Shown here piece after piece: positions 1 through 8,439 of a stretch of DNA of 55,487 bases; position 1 is the stretch's first letter; each line of letters begins with the position of its first letter. Source of the stretch: Actinomycetes bacterium (GTDB lineage: Bacteria; Actinomycetota; Actinomycetes; S36-B12; UBA10799); NCBI GenBank assembly GCA_029779995.1, contig JAKOZM010000275.1:1-55487 (forward strand). Reading direction: 5' to 3'. The translations under genes and the position numbers were made by a program. The notes beneath the pieces were generated by a model. The model was given only the letters and a program-made list of their open reading frames with translations, made no database searches and had not been told where the DNA came from.

Positions 1-49
1 TCCGCCGCTCCACCTGATCGGATGGGACTCAATCACCAAGGAGGCTCCC

Positions 50-1993
50 ATGTCCGACGAAGCCCTTGAGAACCTGCTCCACGAGAACCGCACCTTCCCC
101 CCGAGTCCTGAGTTCGCCGCGCAGGCCAATGCGACTGCGCAGATGTACGAGCTGGCGGCAGCCGACCGGCTCGCGTTCTGGGACTCCCAGGCCAACCGCC
201 TGCAGTGGGAGACCCCGTGGGAGCAGACGCTGGACTGGTCGCAGGCCCCCTTCGCAAAGTGGTTCGTGGGGGGCAGGCTGAACGTGGCGGTCAACTGCGT
301 CGATCGCCACGTCGAGGCGGGCCTTGGCGACAAGGTGGCGATTCACTTCGAGGGCGAACGGGGCGACACTCGAACCATCACCTACAACGACCTCCAGGAG
401 CAGGTGTGCAAGGCGGCCAATGCCTTGACCGACCTGGGCGTGAGCGCCGGTGACCGGGTGGCGATCTACCTGCCGATGATCCCGGAGGCGGCAATCAGCA
501 TGCTGGCCTGCGCCCGCGTGGGGGCCGCCCACAGTGTGGTCTTCGGCGGGTTCAGCGCTGAGGCCCTGCGCAGCCGCATCGATGATGCGCAGGCCAAGGT
601 GGTCATCACCTCCGATGGCGGATACCGGCGCGGAGCGCCCGCGGCATTGAAGCCGGCGGTGGACGAGGCGGTGGCCGAATGCCCCACCGTCGAGACCGTC
701 CTAGTGGTGCGGCGCACCGGCCAGGACGTGGCGTGGACGGACAAGGACGTCTGGTGGCACGACGTCGTGGACGGCGCGAGTGCACACCACAGCGCCGAGG
801 CCTTCGACGCTGAGCAGCCGCTGTTCATCCTGTACACCTCGGGGACAACGGGCAAGCCCAAGGGCATCCTGCACACCTCGGGCGGATACCTCACCCAGGT
901 CGCGTACACGCACTACGCGGTCTTCGACCTCAAACCCGACGATGTCTACTGGTGCACCGCCGACGTCGGCTGGGTGACCGGACACTCCTACATCGTCTAC
1001 GGTCCGCTGGCCAACGGTGCCACCCAGGTCATGTACGAAGGCACTCCCGACACCCCGCACAAGGGCCGTTGGTGGGAGATCATCGAGAAATACCAGGTCA
1101 GCCTGCTGTACACCGCGCCAACCGCCATCCGCACCTTCATGAAGTGGGGCAATGATATTCCCGCGCAGTTCGACCTCTCGTCCCTGCGGTTGCTGGGCAG
1201 CGTCGGTGAGCCGATCAACCCGGAGGCCTGGATCTGGTACCGCGATCACATCGGTGGGGGTTCGGCGCCCATCGTGGACACCTGGTGGCAGACCGAGACC
1301 GGCGCGATGATGATCAGCCCACTTCCCGGCGTCACGGCCTGCAAGCCCGGCTCCGCGATGCGGCCGCTGCCCGGTATCCGGGCTGACATCGTCGACGACT
1401 TCGGCGAGCCGGTCGGCGACGGCGGTGGCGGCTACCTCGTGCTGTCCCAGCCGTGGCCCGCCATGCTACGCGGCATCTGGGGTGACCCGCAGCGGTACAT
1501 CGACACCTATTGGTTCCGCTGGCCGCAGTACTACTTCGCCGGCGACGGCGCCAAGTACGACGAGGATGGGGCGATCTGGCTATTGGGCCGGGTGGATGAC
1601 GTCATGAACGTCTCCGGGCACCGGATCTCCACCACCGAAGTGGAGTCCGCTCTGGTGAGCCACGAACTGGTCGCGGAGTCCGCGGTCGTCGGGGCGGCCG
1701 ACGAGACCACCGGTCAGGGCATCGTGGCCTTCGTGATCCTGCGCAGTGACATGCCGGTGCCCGACGACATCATCGCGCAGCTGCGCAACCACGTCGGCAA
1801 GGAGATCGGACCGATTGCCAAGCCGCGCCAGATCATGGTGGTCAATGAACTGCCGAAAACCCGGTCTGGGAAGATCATGCGACGGCTACTGCGCGATGTG
1901 GCCGAGAACCGGAACCTCGGGGACGTCACCACATTGGCCGACCCATCGGTGATGAATCTGATCAGTGAGGGTTTGAACAAGGGTGGCGACTAA
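50..1993 (+). CDS. acs: acetyl-CoA synthetase (AMP-forming)
   Basis: Activates acetate with ATP and CoA to acetyl-CoA through an acetyl-AMP intermediate; cytoplasmic. The 647-residue length is normal for the family. The P-loop-like AMP-binding motif YTSGTTGKPKG lies near residue 265, the WWQTETG motif follows, and the C-terminal PKTRSGK motif ends in Lys608, which corresponds to the catalytic lysine that is acetylated in other Acs enzymes. The ATG is preceded by an AAGGAGG ribosome site at 38-44, which fixes the start. The stop overlaps the nhaA start by 11 nt, so acs heads a four-gene unit with nhaA, a holin-like gene and a hydrolase. In M. tuberculosis the same gene (Rv3667) sits at the same end of this conserved block. 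Confidence 0.97.
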   Translation: MSDEALENLLHENRTFPPSPEFAAQANATAQMYELAAADRLAFWDSQANRLQWETPWEQTLDWSQAPFAKWFVGGRLNVAVNCVDRHVEAGLGDKVAIHFEGERGDTRTITYNDLQEQVCKAANALTDLGVSAGDRVAIYLPMIPEAAISMLACARVGAAHSVVFGGFSAEALRSRIDDAQAKVVITSDGGYRRGAPAALKPAVDEAVAECPTVETVLVVRRTGQDVAWTDKDVWWHDVVDGASAHHSAEAFDAEQPLFILYTSGTTGKPKGILHTSGGYLTQVAYTHYAVFDLKPDDVYWCTADVGWVTGHSYIVYGPLANGATQVMYEGTPDTPHKGRWWEIIEKYQVSLLYTAPTAIRTFMKWGNDIPAQFDLSSLRLLGSVGEPINPEAWIWYRDHIGGGSAPIVDTWWQTETGAMMISPLPGVTACKPGSAMRPLPGIRADIVDDFGEPVGDGGGGYLVLSQPWPAMLRGIWGDPQRYIDTYWFRWPQYYFAGDGAKYDEDGAIWLLGRVDDVMNVSGHRISTTEVESALVSHELVAESAVVGAADETTGQGIVAFVILRSDMPVPDDIIAQLRNHVGKEIGPIAKPRQIMVVNELPKTRSGKIMRRLLRDVAENRNLGDVTTLADPSVMNLISEGLNKGGD

Positions 1994-3284
1994 GCAACCG
2001 GCGAACTCCGAGCTCTTCCAGCGACTGCCGCTGACCGAGCGGCTGTGGGTTCTGCGTCAACTCCAGGACGAAACCGTCGGCGGGGCCCTGCTGATCCTGG
2101 CCGCAGTGATCGCTCTGGTCTGGGCGAACTCCCCGTGGGGGGATACCTACTTCGAGATCGCAAACATCACCGTCGGTCCGGCCGCCCTGCATCTGAATCT
2201 CACCCTGGCTACGTGGGCCGCCGACGGGCTCTTGGCGGTCTTCTTCTTCGTGGCGGGGCTCGAACTCAAACATGAACTTGTGAAGGGATCGCTGAGCAAA
2301 CCAGCTCAGGCGGCAGTCCCGGTCGCCGCAGCATTCGGGGGCATGGCCATTCCCGCAGCGATCTACTTCGCGATCAACGCCACTTCTGCCGACGGCCAAA
2401 CCGCTGGCTGGGGAATCCCGATGGCCACCGACATCGCCTTCGCCCTGGCCGTGCTGGCAGTGTTCGGCCGCCGGCTGCCGGTGGCCCTCCGCGCGTTCCT
2501 GCTGACCCTGGCTGTCGTCGACGACCTCGGGGCGATCATGGTGATCGCGGTCTTCTACTCCGAGAAGTTCGCCGCACTGCCCTTCCTGGGGTCGCTGGTG
2601 TGCATGTTCGCGTACTGGCTCGCGCAACGTGCCCGCATCACAACACCCCTGCTCTATGTGCCGTTGGCGCTGCTGACCTGGGTACTGATGCACGAGTCGG
2701 GGGTGCACGCCACGGTCGCGGGTGTGGCCCTGGCGCTGCTGACCCGGATCAAGGAGGATCCCGGGGAGCAGGAGGCGCCGGCCGAGCGTCTGCAGCATCG
2801 CATTCACCCCTTCTCGGCGGGATTCTGCGTACCGGTCTTCGCCTTCTTCGCCGCGGGTGTGGATCTGCGAGGCCAGAGCCTGATCGAGTCGTTCAGCACG
2901 CCGGTCGCCATCGGAGTGATCCTGGGTCTGGTCGTCGGTAAGCCCCTCGGCGTGCTCCTGGGCGCCGGCGTGACGGCCCGGTTCACCCGGGCCTCGTTGT
3001 CGAAGGGCCTGTCCTGGCTGGACGTGGCCGCCATCGGCCTGCTGGCCGGGATCGGGTTCACCGTGTCCCTGCTCATCGCCGAACTGGCCTTCCCGTACGG
3101 ATCGCAGGAAGCGGAGGCGGCCAAGATCGCGATCCTGGGGGCCAGCGTCATTGCCGCCCTGCTGGCGATCGTGGCCCTGCGGGTCCGGGCCCACAGGTAC
3201 CGGGCCCTGCACGCTGTGGAGGAACGCGACGACGACAAAGATGGCATTCCAGACGTCTACAACAGCGAGCGCGGACTACCCTGA
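1983..3284 (+). CDS. nhaA: Na+/H+ antiporter NhaA
   Basis: Sodium/proton antiporter of the cytoplasmic membrane, used in pH and sodium homeostasis. The 433-residue protein has the NhaA pattern of about 12 helices; the ion-binding Asp pair is visible in the segment LAVVVDDLGAIMVIAVFYS near residue 180. It starts with GTG inside the 3' end of acs (11-nt overlap), so it is probably translationally coupled. Unusually, the hydrophilic C-terminus (residues 416-424, DDDKDGIPD) matches the Asp-rich calcium-binding loop of thrombospondin type 3 or EF-hand-like repeats, which is not part of the core NhaA fold. NhaA is not in the equivalent mycobacterial locus, so it is an insertion in the conserved block. 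Confidence 0.95.
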   Translation: MATKQPANSELFQRLPLTERLWVLRQLQDETVGGALLILAAVIALVWANSPWGDTYFEIANITVGPAALHLNLTLATWAADGLLAVFFFVAGLELKHELVKGSLSKPAQAAVPVAAAFGGMAIPAAIYFAINATSADGQTAGWGIPMATDIAFALAVLAVFGRRLPVALRAFLLTLAVVDDLGAIMVIAVFYSEKFAALPFLGSLVCMFAYWLAQRARITTPLLYVPLALLTWVLMHESGVHATVAGVALALLTRIKEDPGEQEAPAERLQHRIHPFSAGFCVPVFAFFAAGVDLRGQSLIESFSTPVAIGVILGLVVGKPLGVLLGAGVTARFTRASLSKGLSWLDVAAIGLLAGIGFTVSLLIAELAFPYGSQEAEAAKIAILGASVIAALLAIVALRVRAHRYRALHAVEERDDDKDGIPDVYNSERGLP

Positions 3285-3289
3285 AGCCC

Positions 3290-3679
3290 ATGGCGATCGA
3301 TACCCGCAACAGCGACCCCAGCATCGTCGAGCTCGTGCGCTCGGCCGCTGCAGACACCACCGAACTGGTCAAACAGCAGATCGAGCTCACGAAGGCCGAG
3401 CTGCAGCAGACGGTCAAGACCGCCGGATCCTCCTTCGGGCTGCTGGCCGCGGGGGCAGCCATCGTCTTGCTGGGCGCGGTCTTCCTGCTCGTGACCATCG
3501 CCTACGTCCTCGTCCAGCTGGGCCTGCCCACCTGGGCCGGGTTCGGCATCGTCACCCTCTTCCTGTTCATCGTGGGCGCCATCCTGCTGCTGGTCGGCCG
3601 CAAGCGCGCCAAGACTGTGCAGGGCCCGGAGCGGACTGTCGCCGCGCTTGAGGCGACCAAGGCCAGCTTTCGAGGCTAG
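3290..3679 (+). CDS. holin-like small membrane protein (DUF1469 / actinobacterial holin-X type)
   Basis: A 129-residue protein with an amphipathic, charged N-terminal helix (about residues 10-45, rich in Glu/Lys/Gln) followed by two hydrophobic helices at about 48-75 and 80-105 and a short basic tail. This is the layout of the phage_holin_3_6/DUF1469 family, which despite its name is a common chromosomal family in actinobacteria with no shown lysis role. It starts 5 nt after the nhaA stop and abuts the downstream hydrolase with no gap, so it is operonic. M. tuberculosis Rv3669, at the same place, is also a small membrane protein. Confidence 0.8.
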   Translation: MAIDTRNSDPSIVELVRSAAADTTELVKQQIELTKAELQQTVKTAGSSFGLLAAGAAIVLLGAVFLLVTIAYVLVQLGLPTWAGFGIVTLFLFIVGAILLLVGRKRAKTVQGPERTVAALEATKASFRG

Positions 3680-4594
3680 GTGACCCTCACCCTCACTCCC
3701 TACGAGGCGATTCACGCGGAAGGGCCCTGGACGCATCGCTACCTGTCCGCCAATGGGGCACAGTTCCATGTCGTAGAGGCCGGCACCGGTCCGCTGATCC
3801 TGCTGCTGCACGGCTTCCCGCAGTACTGGTGGACATGGCGGGAGTACCTGCCCGCATTGGCGTTGGCCGGATACCGGGTGGCAGCCATGGATCTGCGGGG
3901 ATACGCGGGCTCAGATCACGCCCCCCGCGGCTACGACCCCATCACCTTGTCCAACGACGTCCTGGGGGTGGTGGCCTGCCTTGGTGAACAGTCCGCGGTC
4001 ATCGTGGGTCACGGTTGGGGTGGGCATATCGGGTGGACCGCCGCGCGCCGTTCGCGGATCGTGCGTGGGCTGGTGTCGCTGTCAGCACCCCATCCGGTCC
4101 GCCTGCGGGAGGCCGCCCGCACCCAGCCGCAGGTGCAGGCCTGGCGCTACGCCCTGCGCTATCAGTGGCCATGGTTACCCGAGCGTGACTTCGCCGCGGA
4201 CGGAGCGCTGCGCGTGGCCGACGTACTGCGCGACTGGTCCGTGCGCCAGGAGTGGCTGACACCCACGGTCAGTGAGCACTTCCGGGCAGCGTTCCTGGAG
4301 GCCAACACTGCCCACTGCGCGATGGAGTACCACCGCTGGGCGTGGCGGTCCTATCTGCGCGCCGACGGTCGGCGCTACAACACCCTGATGGCAGCCGAGC
4401 CCATCCGGCAGCCCGTTCTGCTGATCCACGGCGCTGCCGACCCCACGGTGCTGCCAGCCACCACGACCGGCTCCGAACAGCACGTCGCGGGCGGCTTCGA
4501 AGCGATGTCACTGGACGGATGCGGCCACTTCCCGCATGAGGAACGCACCGACGTCGTGCTGGCGGGCCTGCGGGACTGGTTGGCTCACATCTGA
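3680..4594 (+). CDS. alpha/beta hydrolase, EphE-like, with altered nucleophile elbow
   Basis: A 304-residue alpha/beta-hydrolase fold protein resembling epoxide hydrolases. The oxyanion motif HGFPQYWWTW (residues 44-53) and the DLRGYAGSD segment are well kept. The nucleophile elbow reads GHGWGG (110-115), with Gly112 where epoxide hydrolases carry Asp, while a relay Asp (in the ADPTVLP segment) and the C-terminal His (GCGHFPHEE) are present. So the fold is clear but standard epoxide hydrolysis is doubtful. The gene starts with GTG directly after the preceding TAG, closing the acs operon, and converges with marP 8 nt away. Its position matches ephE (Rv3670) of M. tuberculosis. Confidence 0.85.
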   Translation: MTLTLTPYEAIHAEGPWTHRYLSANGAQFHVVEAGTGPLILLLHGFPQYWWTWREYLPALALAGYRVAAMDLRGYAGSDHAPRGYDPITLSNDVLGVVACLGEQSAVIVGHGWGGHIGWTAARRSRIVRGLVSLSAPHPVRLREAARTQPQVQAWRYALRYQWPWLPERDFAADGALRVADVLRDWSVRQEWLTPTVSEHFRAAFLEANTAHCAMEYHRWAWRSYLRADGRRYNTLMAAEPIRQPVLLIHGAADPTVLPATTTGSEQHVAGGFEAMSLDGCGHFPHEERTDVVLAGLRDWLAHI

Positions 4595-4602
4595 AGTAGT
4601 GA

Positions 4603-5787
4603 TCAGCGCGCGCAGGGCCCGGTGCTCACTGGGATGGTCCGACCGACCGCCCGGTCGAGGACCTGGTTGACGGTCTTGTTCGTCAGCGCGAACCCCGTCC
4701 GGTCGTACTCCCGGCTACTCGCGAAGACGATGCCCGCGTACTGACCGTCGCGCGTCAGCAGGGGGCCGCCCGAGTTGCCCGGGATGACCCGACCGCGGAC
4801 CACGTAGATGTCACGCGGTGAGGTGGCCTGACCGTAGATGTCGTCACTGAACACCGGGCTTTCGGAGGTTCTGGTGACCACCCGGGCGCTGCGCAGGTCC
4901 AACGGTCCGCCACCGGGGTAACCCGCGATGACGGCCGCATCCCCGTCAGCCAGCCGCGCCGGGGACAGCGGCGTCACGCCCAGACCAGGGACGAACAGGA
5001 CGGCTACATCGAGCTCCGAGTTGAACGCCACCACATCAGCACCCCAGGAGCGGCCGTCGGAGGAGACCACCCGGACCTGGCTCATGCCCGCGACCACATG
5101 GGCATTGGTCGCGATGTGGTCGGTGGTGTAGACGAAGCCGGACCCGGTCGATCCTTGCCCGCAGGCGGGCGTCGGGCCGGAGACCCGCACTACCGACTGG
5201 CTGGCGATGGCCGCCGCCTGCGAGATGTTCTTGGGTGGCGGTGCGACCTTGGAGCCGGGCAGACCCTCGAGGCCGAAGAAGACGTCCGGGAGATTGACCT
5301 GATCCAGGAACTGCCGCACCGAGTAGGCGAGATCGGAGGCCTGACTGGGCGCCATCCGTTCGACCTGTTTGAGCAGGACGGAGGAGCGGACCGCCGCGGA
5401 TAAAGTGGGCGAGGGCAGCGAGGCAACCGTCGCGGCGATCAACCAGAAGACCACCAGGCCTGCCACAACGCTGACCAGGGCGCCAGCCGCCGCGTCGACG
5501 GCACGCCCCGGCCCGTGCTGCAGGGCCATCCACAGCGGGCGGCCCACGAAGATGGCCAGCGCGTTGCCCACGCCGACACCGAGCAGCAGGACACCGACGC
5601 TGACGGCCGCAGCCGCCGGCCCCAGGATGGCGAAGCGGTCCAGGATCCACGGCAGGGCCGCCGACGCCGCAATGGCGCCGAGGATGGTGCCCGTGACCGA
5701 GAGCACGCTGCGCACCAGGCCTCGGTACCAGCCGATCATGCCGAGCAACAGCAGGAGCCCGATGATGATCAGATCAACGGCGCCCAT
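4603..5787 (-). CDS. marP: membrane-anchored trypsin-like serine protease, MarP family
   Basis: Periplasmic serine protease tethered by N-terminal helices; in mycobacteria MarP supports acid and oxidative stress resistance by acting on cell-wall enzymes. The 394-residue protein has four hydrophobic helices in residues 1-125 (CvpA-like), then a chymotrypsin-fold domain with His230 (TNAHVV), Asp260 (SELDVAV) and Ser339 (PGNSGGP). Cys209 and Cys392 are positioned like the disulfide pair described in M. tuberculosis MarP. It lies 10 nt downstream of the NUDIX gene on the same strand, so nth, NUDIX and marP form one operon. Confidence 0.93.
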   Translation of the reverse strand: MGAVDLIIIGLLLLLGMIGWYRGLVRSVLSVTGTILGAIAASAALPWILDRFAILGPAAAAVSVGVLLLGVGVGNALAIFVGRPLWMALQHGPGRAVDAAAGALVSVVAGLVVFWLIAATVASLPSPTLSAAVRSSVLLKQVERMAPSQASDLAYSVRQFLDQVNLPDVFFGLEGLPGSKVAPPPKNISQAAAIASQSVVRVSGPTPACGQGSTGSGFVYTTDHIATNAHVVAGMSQVRVVSSDGRSWGADVVAFNSELDVAVLFVPGLGVTPLSPARLADGDAAVIAGYPGGGPLDLRSARVVTRTSESPVFSDDIYGQATSPRDIYVVRGRVIPGNSGGPLLTRDGQYAGIVFASSREYDRTGFALTNKTVNQVLDRAVGRTIPVSTGPCAR

Positions 5788-5797
5788 CCGCTCCTCC

Positions 5798-6421
5798 TCA
5801 TCCGGTCCATCCGATATCGACTATGTGGCTGGAATCCCATGGTCGCTCCCAACCGGCCAAAGCGATGATGCGATCGAGTAAACCTGCTGTAAAACCCCAC
5901 ACCAGCATCCCGGCAACCGAGAAACCACTACCGATGTAGCCGCTGGGATGCCGCACGCTGACCCGATTCGCAGGGTCAGTCAGATCGGCCAACGGAATGC
6001 GGTGCACAGACTCCACCTCGGCCGGGTCCATGGCGGACACCGCACACGGTTCGCGCCAATAGCCCAGCACAGGAGTGACGACGAAGTTGGACGGTGGCAG
6101 CCAGAGGTTGGGCAACGTGTGCAGCACCTGCACACCGGCCGGATCCAGTCCGGTCTCCTCCTGGGCCTCCCGCAATGCGGCGGCGACGGCGTCCTCGTCC
6201 CCCGGGTCGACCGCCCCACCGGGGAAGGCCGGCTGGCCTGCGTGGCTGCGCATGTCGGCCGCCCGCTGGATGAGCAGCACGTCGGGGCCGTCCCCGAACA
6301 GGATCAGGACAGCGGACTTCCGGCCGGAGTCATCCGGAGGCAGGAACGGCGACAGGGCCTTGCCATCCAGATCGGCGGTGGCGCTCACCAGCGGCAGCAG
6401 CCAGTCGGGAACCTCATTCAT
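5798..6421 (-). CDS. NUDIX hydrolase, CoA pyrophosphatase-like
   Basis: A 207-residue NUDIX protein that probably hydrolyses a nucleoside diphosphate derivative such as CoA. The NUDIX helix is visible in GGAVDPGDEDAVAAALREAQ, followed by the EETGLD core. I take the ATG at 6421, not the longer reading frame, because it overlaps the nth stop as ATGA, and because the residues upstream of it lie inside nth. It corresponds to Rv3672c in the M. tuberculosis order. The operon is nth, this gene, marP. Confidence 0.9.
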   Translation of the reverse strand: MNEVPDWLLPLVSATADLDGKALSPFLPPDDSGRKSAVLILFGDGPDVLLIQRAADMRSHAGQPAFPGGAVDPGDEDAVAAALREAQEETGLDPAGVQVLHTLPNLWLPPSNFVVTPVLGYWREPCAVSAMDPAEVESVHRIPLADLTDPANRVSVRHPSGYIGSGFSVAGMLVWGFTAGLLDRIIALAGWERPWDSSHIVDIGWTG

Positions 6422-7107
6422 GGCCGCTTGATCATCTTCTCGGCCTTGCTGGCATCCTGCTCGCCGATGTCGTGGGACGGACACAGATGCCGGATCGGGC
6501 ACGCGGCGCAGGCGGGCTTACGAGCGAAGCAGCACCGCCTGCCGTGGAAGATGAGCCGGTGACTGACCATCGTGCGGTCCTTGCGCGGGAACAGCGCATC
6601 CAAGTCGTACTCGATACGCACCGGGTCGGAGTTCTCGGTCCAGCCCAGCCGGTTGCTCAGCCGGGTCACGTGGGTGTCGACCGTGAATCCGGGCTGGTCG
6701 AAGGCATTGCCGCGCACGACATGGGCGGTCTTGCGGCCCACACCGGGCAGGGTCGTCAGCGCTGACATCGGCCGCGGTATCTGCCCGCCGTACTTGGCGC
6801 AGACCCGCTGCGCCATGGCCTGCAACGAAGCCGCCTTGTTGCGGAAGAAGCCGGTGGAACGGATCAACTCCTCCAGCTCCGCGCGGTCCGCGGCGGCCAG
6901 CGCGGGCGGGTCGGGGTAGCGGGCGAACAGCCCGGGTGTCACCTGATTGACACGTTCATCAGTACATTGCGCACTCAGAATCGTGGCCACGAGTAACTCG
7001 TAAGGGTTGCGAAAATCGAGTTCGCAGTGGGCGTCGGGGTAGGTCTGGGCGAGCAAACGATCCACCGCACGCGCTCGTCGCACGAGGGCAAGCGGGGGTT
7101 TCGGCAT
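6418..7107 (-). CDS. nth: endonuclease III
   Basis: Base-excision repair glycosylase/AP lyase acting on oxidised pyrimidines. The 229-residue protein shows the helix-hairpin-helix LPGVGRKTAHVV with the catalytic Lys, the downstream catalytic Asp in FTVDTHVTRL, and the C-terminal iron-sulfur ligands with spacing C-x6-C-x2-C-x5-C (CFARKPACAACPIRHLC). The start at 7107 (MPKPPLAL) is chosen because the longer frame adds a low-complexity 27-residue extension, and a G-rich stretch precedes this ATG. It heads an operon with the NUDIX gene and marP, divergent from the RsiG-like gene. Confidence 0.96.
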   Translation of the reverse strand: MPKPPLALVRRARAVDRLLAQTYPDAHCELDFRNPYELLVATILSAQCTDERVNQVTPGLFARYPDPPALAAADRAELEELIRSTGFFRNKAASLQAMAQRVCAKYGGQIPRPMSALTTLPGVGRKTAHVVRGNAFDQPGFTVDTHVTRLSNRLGWTENSDPVRIEYDLDALFPRKDRTMVSHRLIFHGRRCCFARKPACAACPIRHLCPSHDIGEQDASKAEKMIKRP

Positions 7108-7240
7108 CCCCCCAGGGTAATCGCGGCGGCTGTTGGGTGCACCGGGCGGCGTCGAGCAGCCCGCCGGCCGAAGGTCATCGTGGGCCATATCACCCGTTCA
7201 GGCGGTTAGGGCTGCCGTACCGGGGGCCGATATCTCCACC

Positions 7241-7720
7241 ATGACCACGCTGCACGACGCGCCCCCCTCACTGCGCGACCTCGCACTCGATGATGTGCGG
7301 CGCCTGCGGCAGCACCTCACGGATGAGGAAGGGCGGGTCTCCTACTGGCGACGTCTGTTCCAGGCCCGCATGGACATGCTCAACGATGCTGACTCCGCCG
7401 ACACCGGCGACGTGCGCAAAGTCCTGGAGGACGCATCCAGCGCCCCTCGTCGCTGGCAGGCGCTGGGACTGCACCCGGCCGACATCGACACCACCATGCC
7501 GGAGGCACAGCAACTGTGGAGCCGAGTGGTGGACCTTAATGATGAGCAGCAGCGCGATGCCTACATGGCCCTGTTGATGCAGATGGAGACATCGCTGTCC
7601 CGCAACCGCCGTGCCCTGCACCAGCAGATCGATGCCGTCACCACCGAACTCATCGCCCGGTATCGGGCCAACCCGGCGCTGGCCCTGACCGCGCTACCGA
7701 CCCGGCGCAAGCCGGTCTGA
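7241..7720 (+). CDS. rsiG: RsiG-like c-di-GMP-responsive anti-sigma factor
   Basis: A 159-residue helical protein. It carries the RsiG signature E(X)3S(X)2R(X)3Q(X)3D exactly at Glu30, Ser34, Arg37, Gln41 and Asp45, and a second copy at Glu116, Ser120, Arg123, His127, Asp131, with His in place of Gln. In Streptomyces, RsiG binds c-di-GMP with two such helices and then holds the sporulation sigma factor WhiG; that role is known for the family, not shown here. I start at the ATG at 7241; the longer frame adds a proline- and arginine-rich stretch overlapping the divergent nth leader. It sits alone between nth and crp. No WhiG-type sigma factor is in this window. Confidence 0.8.
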   Translation: MTTLHDAPPSLRDLALDDVRRLRQHLTDEEGRVSYWRRLFQARMDMLNDADSADTGDVRKVLEDASSAPRRWQALGLHPADIDTTMPEAQQLWSRVVDLNDEQQRDAYMALLMQMETSLSRNRRALHQQIDAVTTELIARYRANPALALTALPTRRKPV

Positions 7721-7764
7721 GCGTTACCGGGCCACACCCGGCGATTGTGGGACAAACTAGGGGG

Positions 7765-8439
7765 GTGGATGACGTCTTGCGCCAAGCCCCCCTGTTCGCT
7801 GCCCTCGATGACGACGCTGCCGCCGCCCTGCAGTCGTCCACTGTGGAGGTGCGGTTGTCCAAAGGGCAGGACCTCTTCATGGAGGGCGAACGCGGCGATC
7901 GCATGTTCGTCATCACCGAGGGCAAGGTGAAACTCGGGCACACCGCCTCCGATGGCCGGGAGAGCCTGCTGGCCATCCTGGGGCCCGGGGAACTGCTCGG
8001 CGAACTGAGCCTGTTCGACCCCGGCCCGCGGACCGCGACGGCGACTGCTCTGACCGATGCCACCCTCATCGCCGTGGGCCACTCCGCCCTGCGCCCCTGG
8101 CTCACGGGACGTCCCGAGGTCGCTGAGGCGCTGCTGCAGGCGCTGGCACAGCGGCTGCGCCGCACGAACGAAGCCATGGCCGACCTCGTCTTCTCCGACG
8201 TGCCGGGCCGCATCGCCAAGATCCTGCTCGAGCTCGGGGACAAGTTCGGCCGGCAGATGCCCGATGGCCTGCACGTGACCCACGACATGACCCAGGAGGA
8301 GTTGGCCCAGCTGGTGGGCGCCTCCCGCGAGACGGTGAACAAGGCCCTGGCCGACTTCGCGAGCCGGGGCTGGATCCGGCTGGAGTCGCGCTCGGTCGTC
8401 CTCATCGACGTCGATCGCCTGCAGAAACGTGCCCGCTGA
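7765..8439 (+). CDS. crp: Crp/Fnr family transcriptional regulator
   Basis: Global cyclic-nucleotide-type regulator. The 224-residue protein begins VDDVLRQAPLF, the conserved N-terminus of actinobacterial Crp, which is why the GTG at 7765 is preferred to the one 18 nt upstream. A cNMP-binding beta-roll spans about residues 10-115, with the phosphate-binding cassette GELLGELSLFDPGPRTATA, followed by the dimer helix and a winged helix-turn-helix (MTQEELAQLVGASRETVNKA, about 170-190). The 3' end overlaps the next gene by 11 nt. The gene position between nth and the metallo-beta-lactamase matches Rv3676 of M. tuberculosis. Confidence 0.94.
   Translation: MDDVLRQAPLFAALDDDAAAALQSSTVEVRLSKGQDLFMEGERGDRMFVITEGKVKLGHTASDGRESLLAILGPGELLGELSLFDPGPRTATATALTDATLIAVGHSALRPWLTGRPEVAEALLQALAQRLRRTNEAMADLVFSDVPGRIAKILLELGDKFGRQMPDGLHVTHDMTQEELAQLVGASRETVNKALADFASRGWIRLESRSVVLIDVDRLQKRAR

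Noticed and set aside
1962..3212. 416-residue antisense frame over nhaA
   Set aside because: Gln/Gly/Arg-rich with no motif; nhaA is unambiguous.
3290..3679. Phage lysis gene or prophage from the holin-like family
   Set aside because: The family is a common chromosomal one in actinobacteria, the gene is in an operon with acs and nhaA, and no phage genes are nearby.
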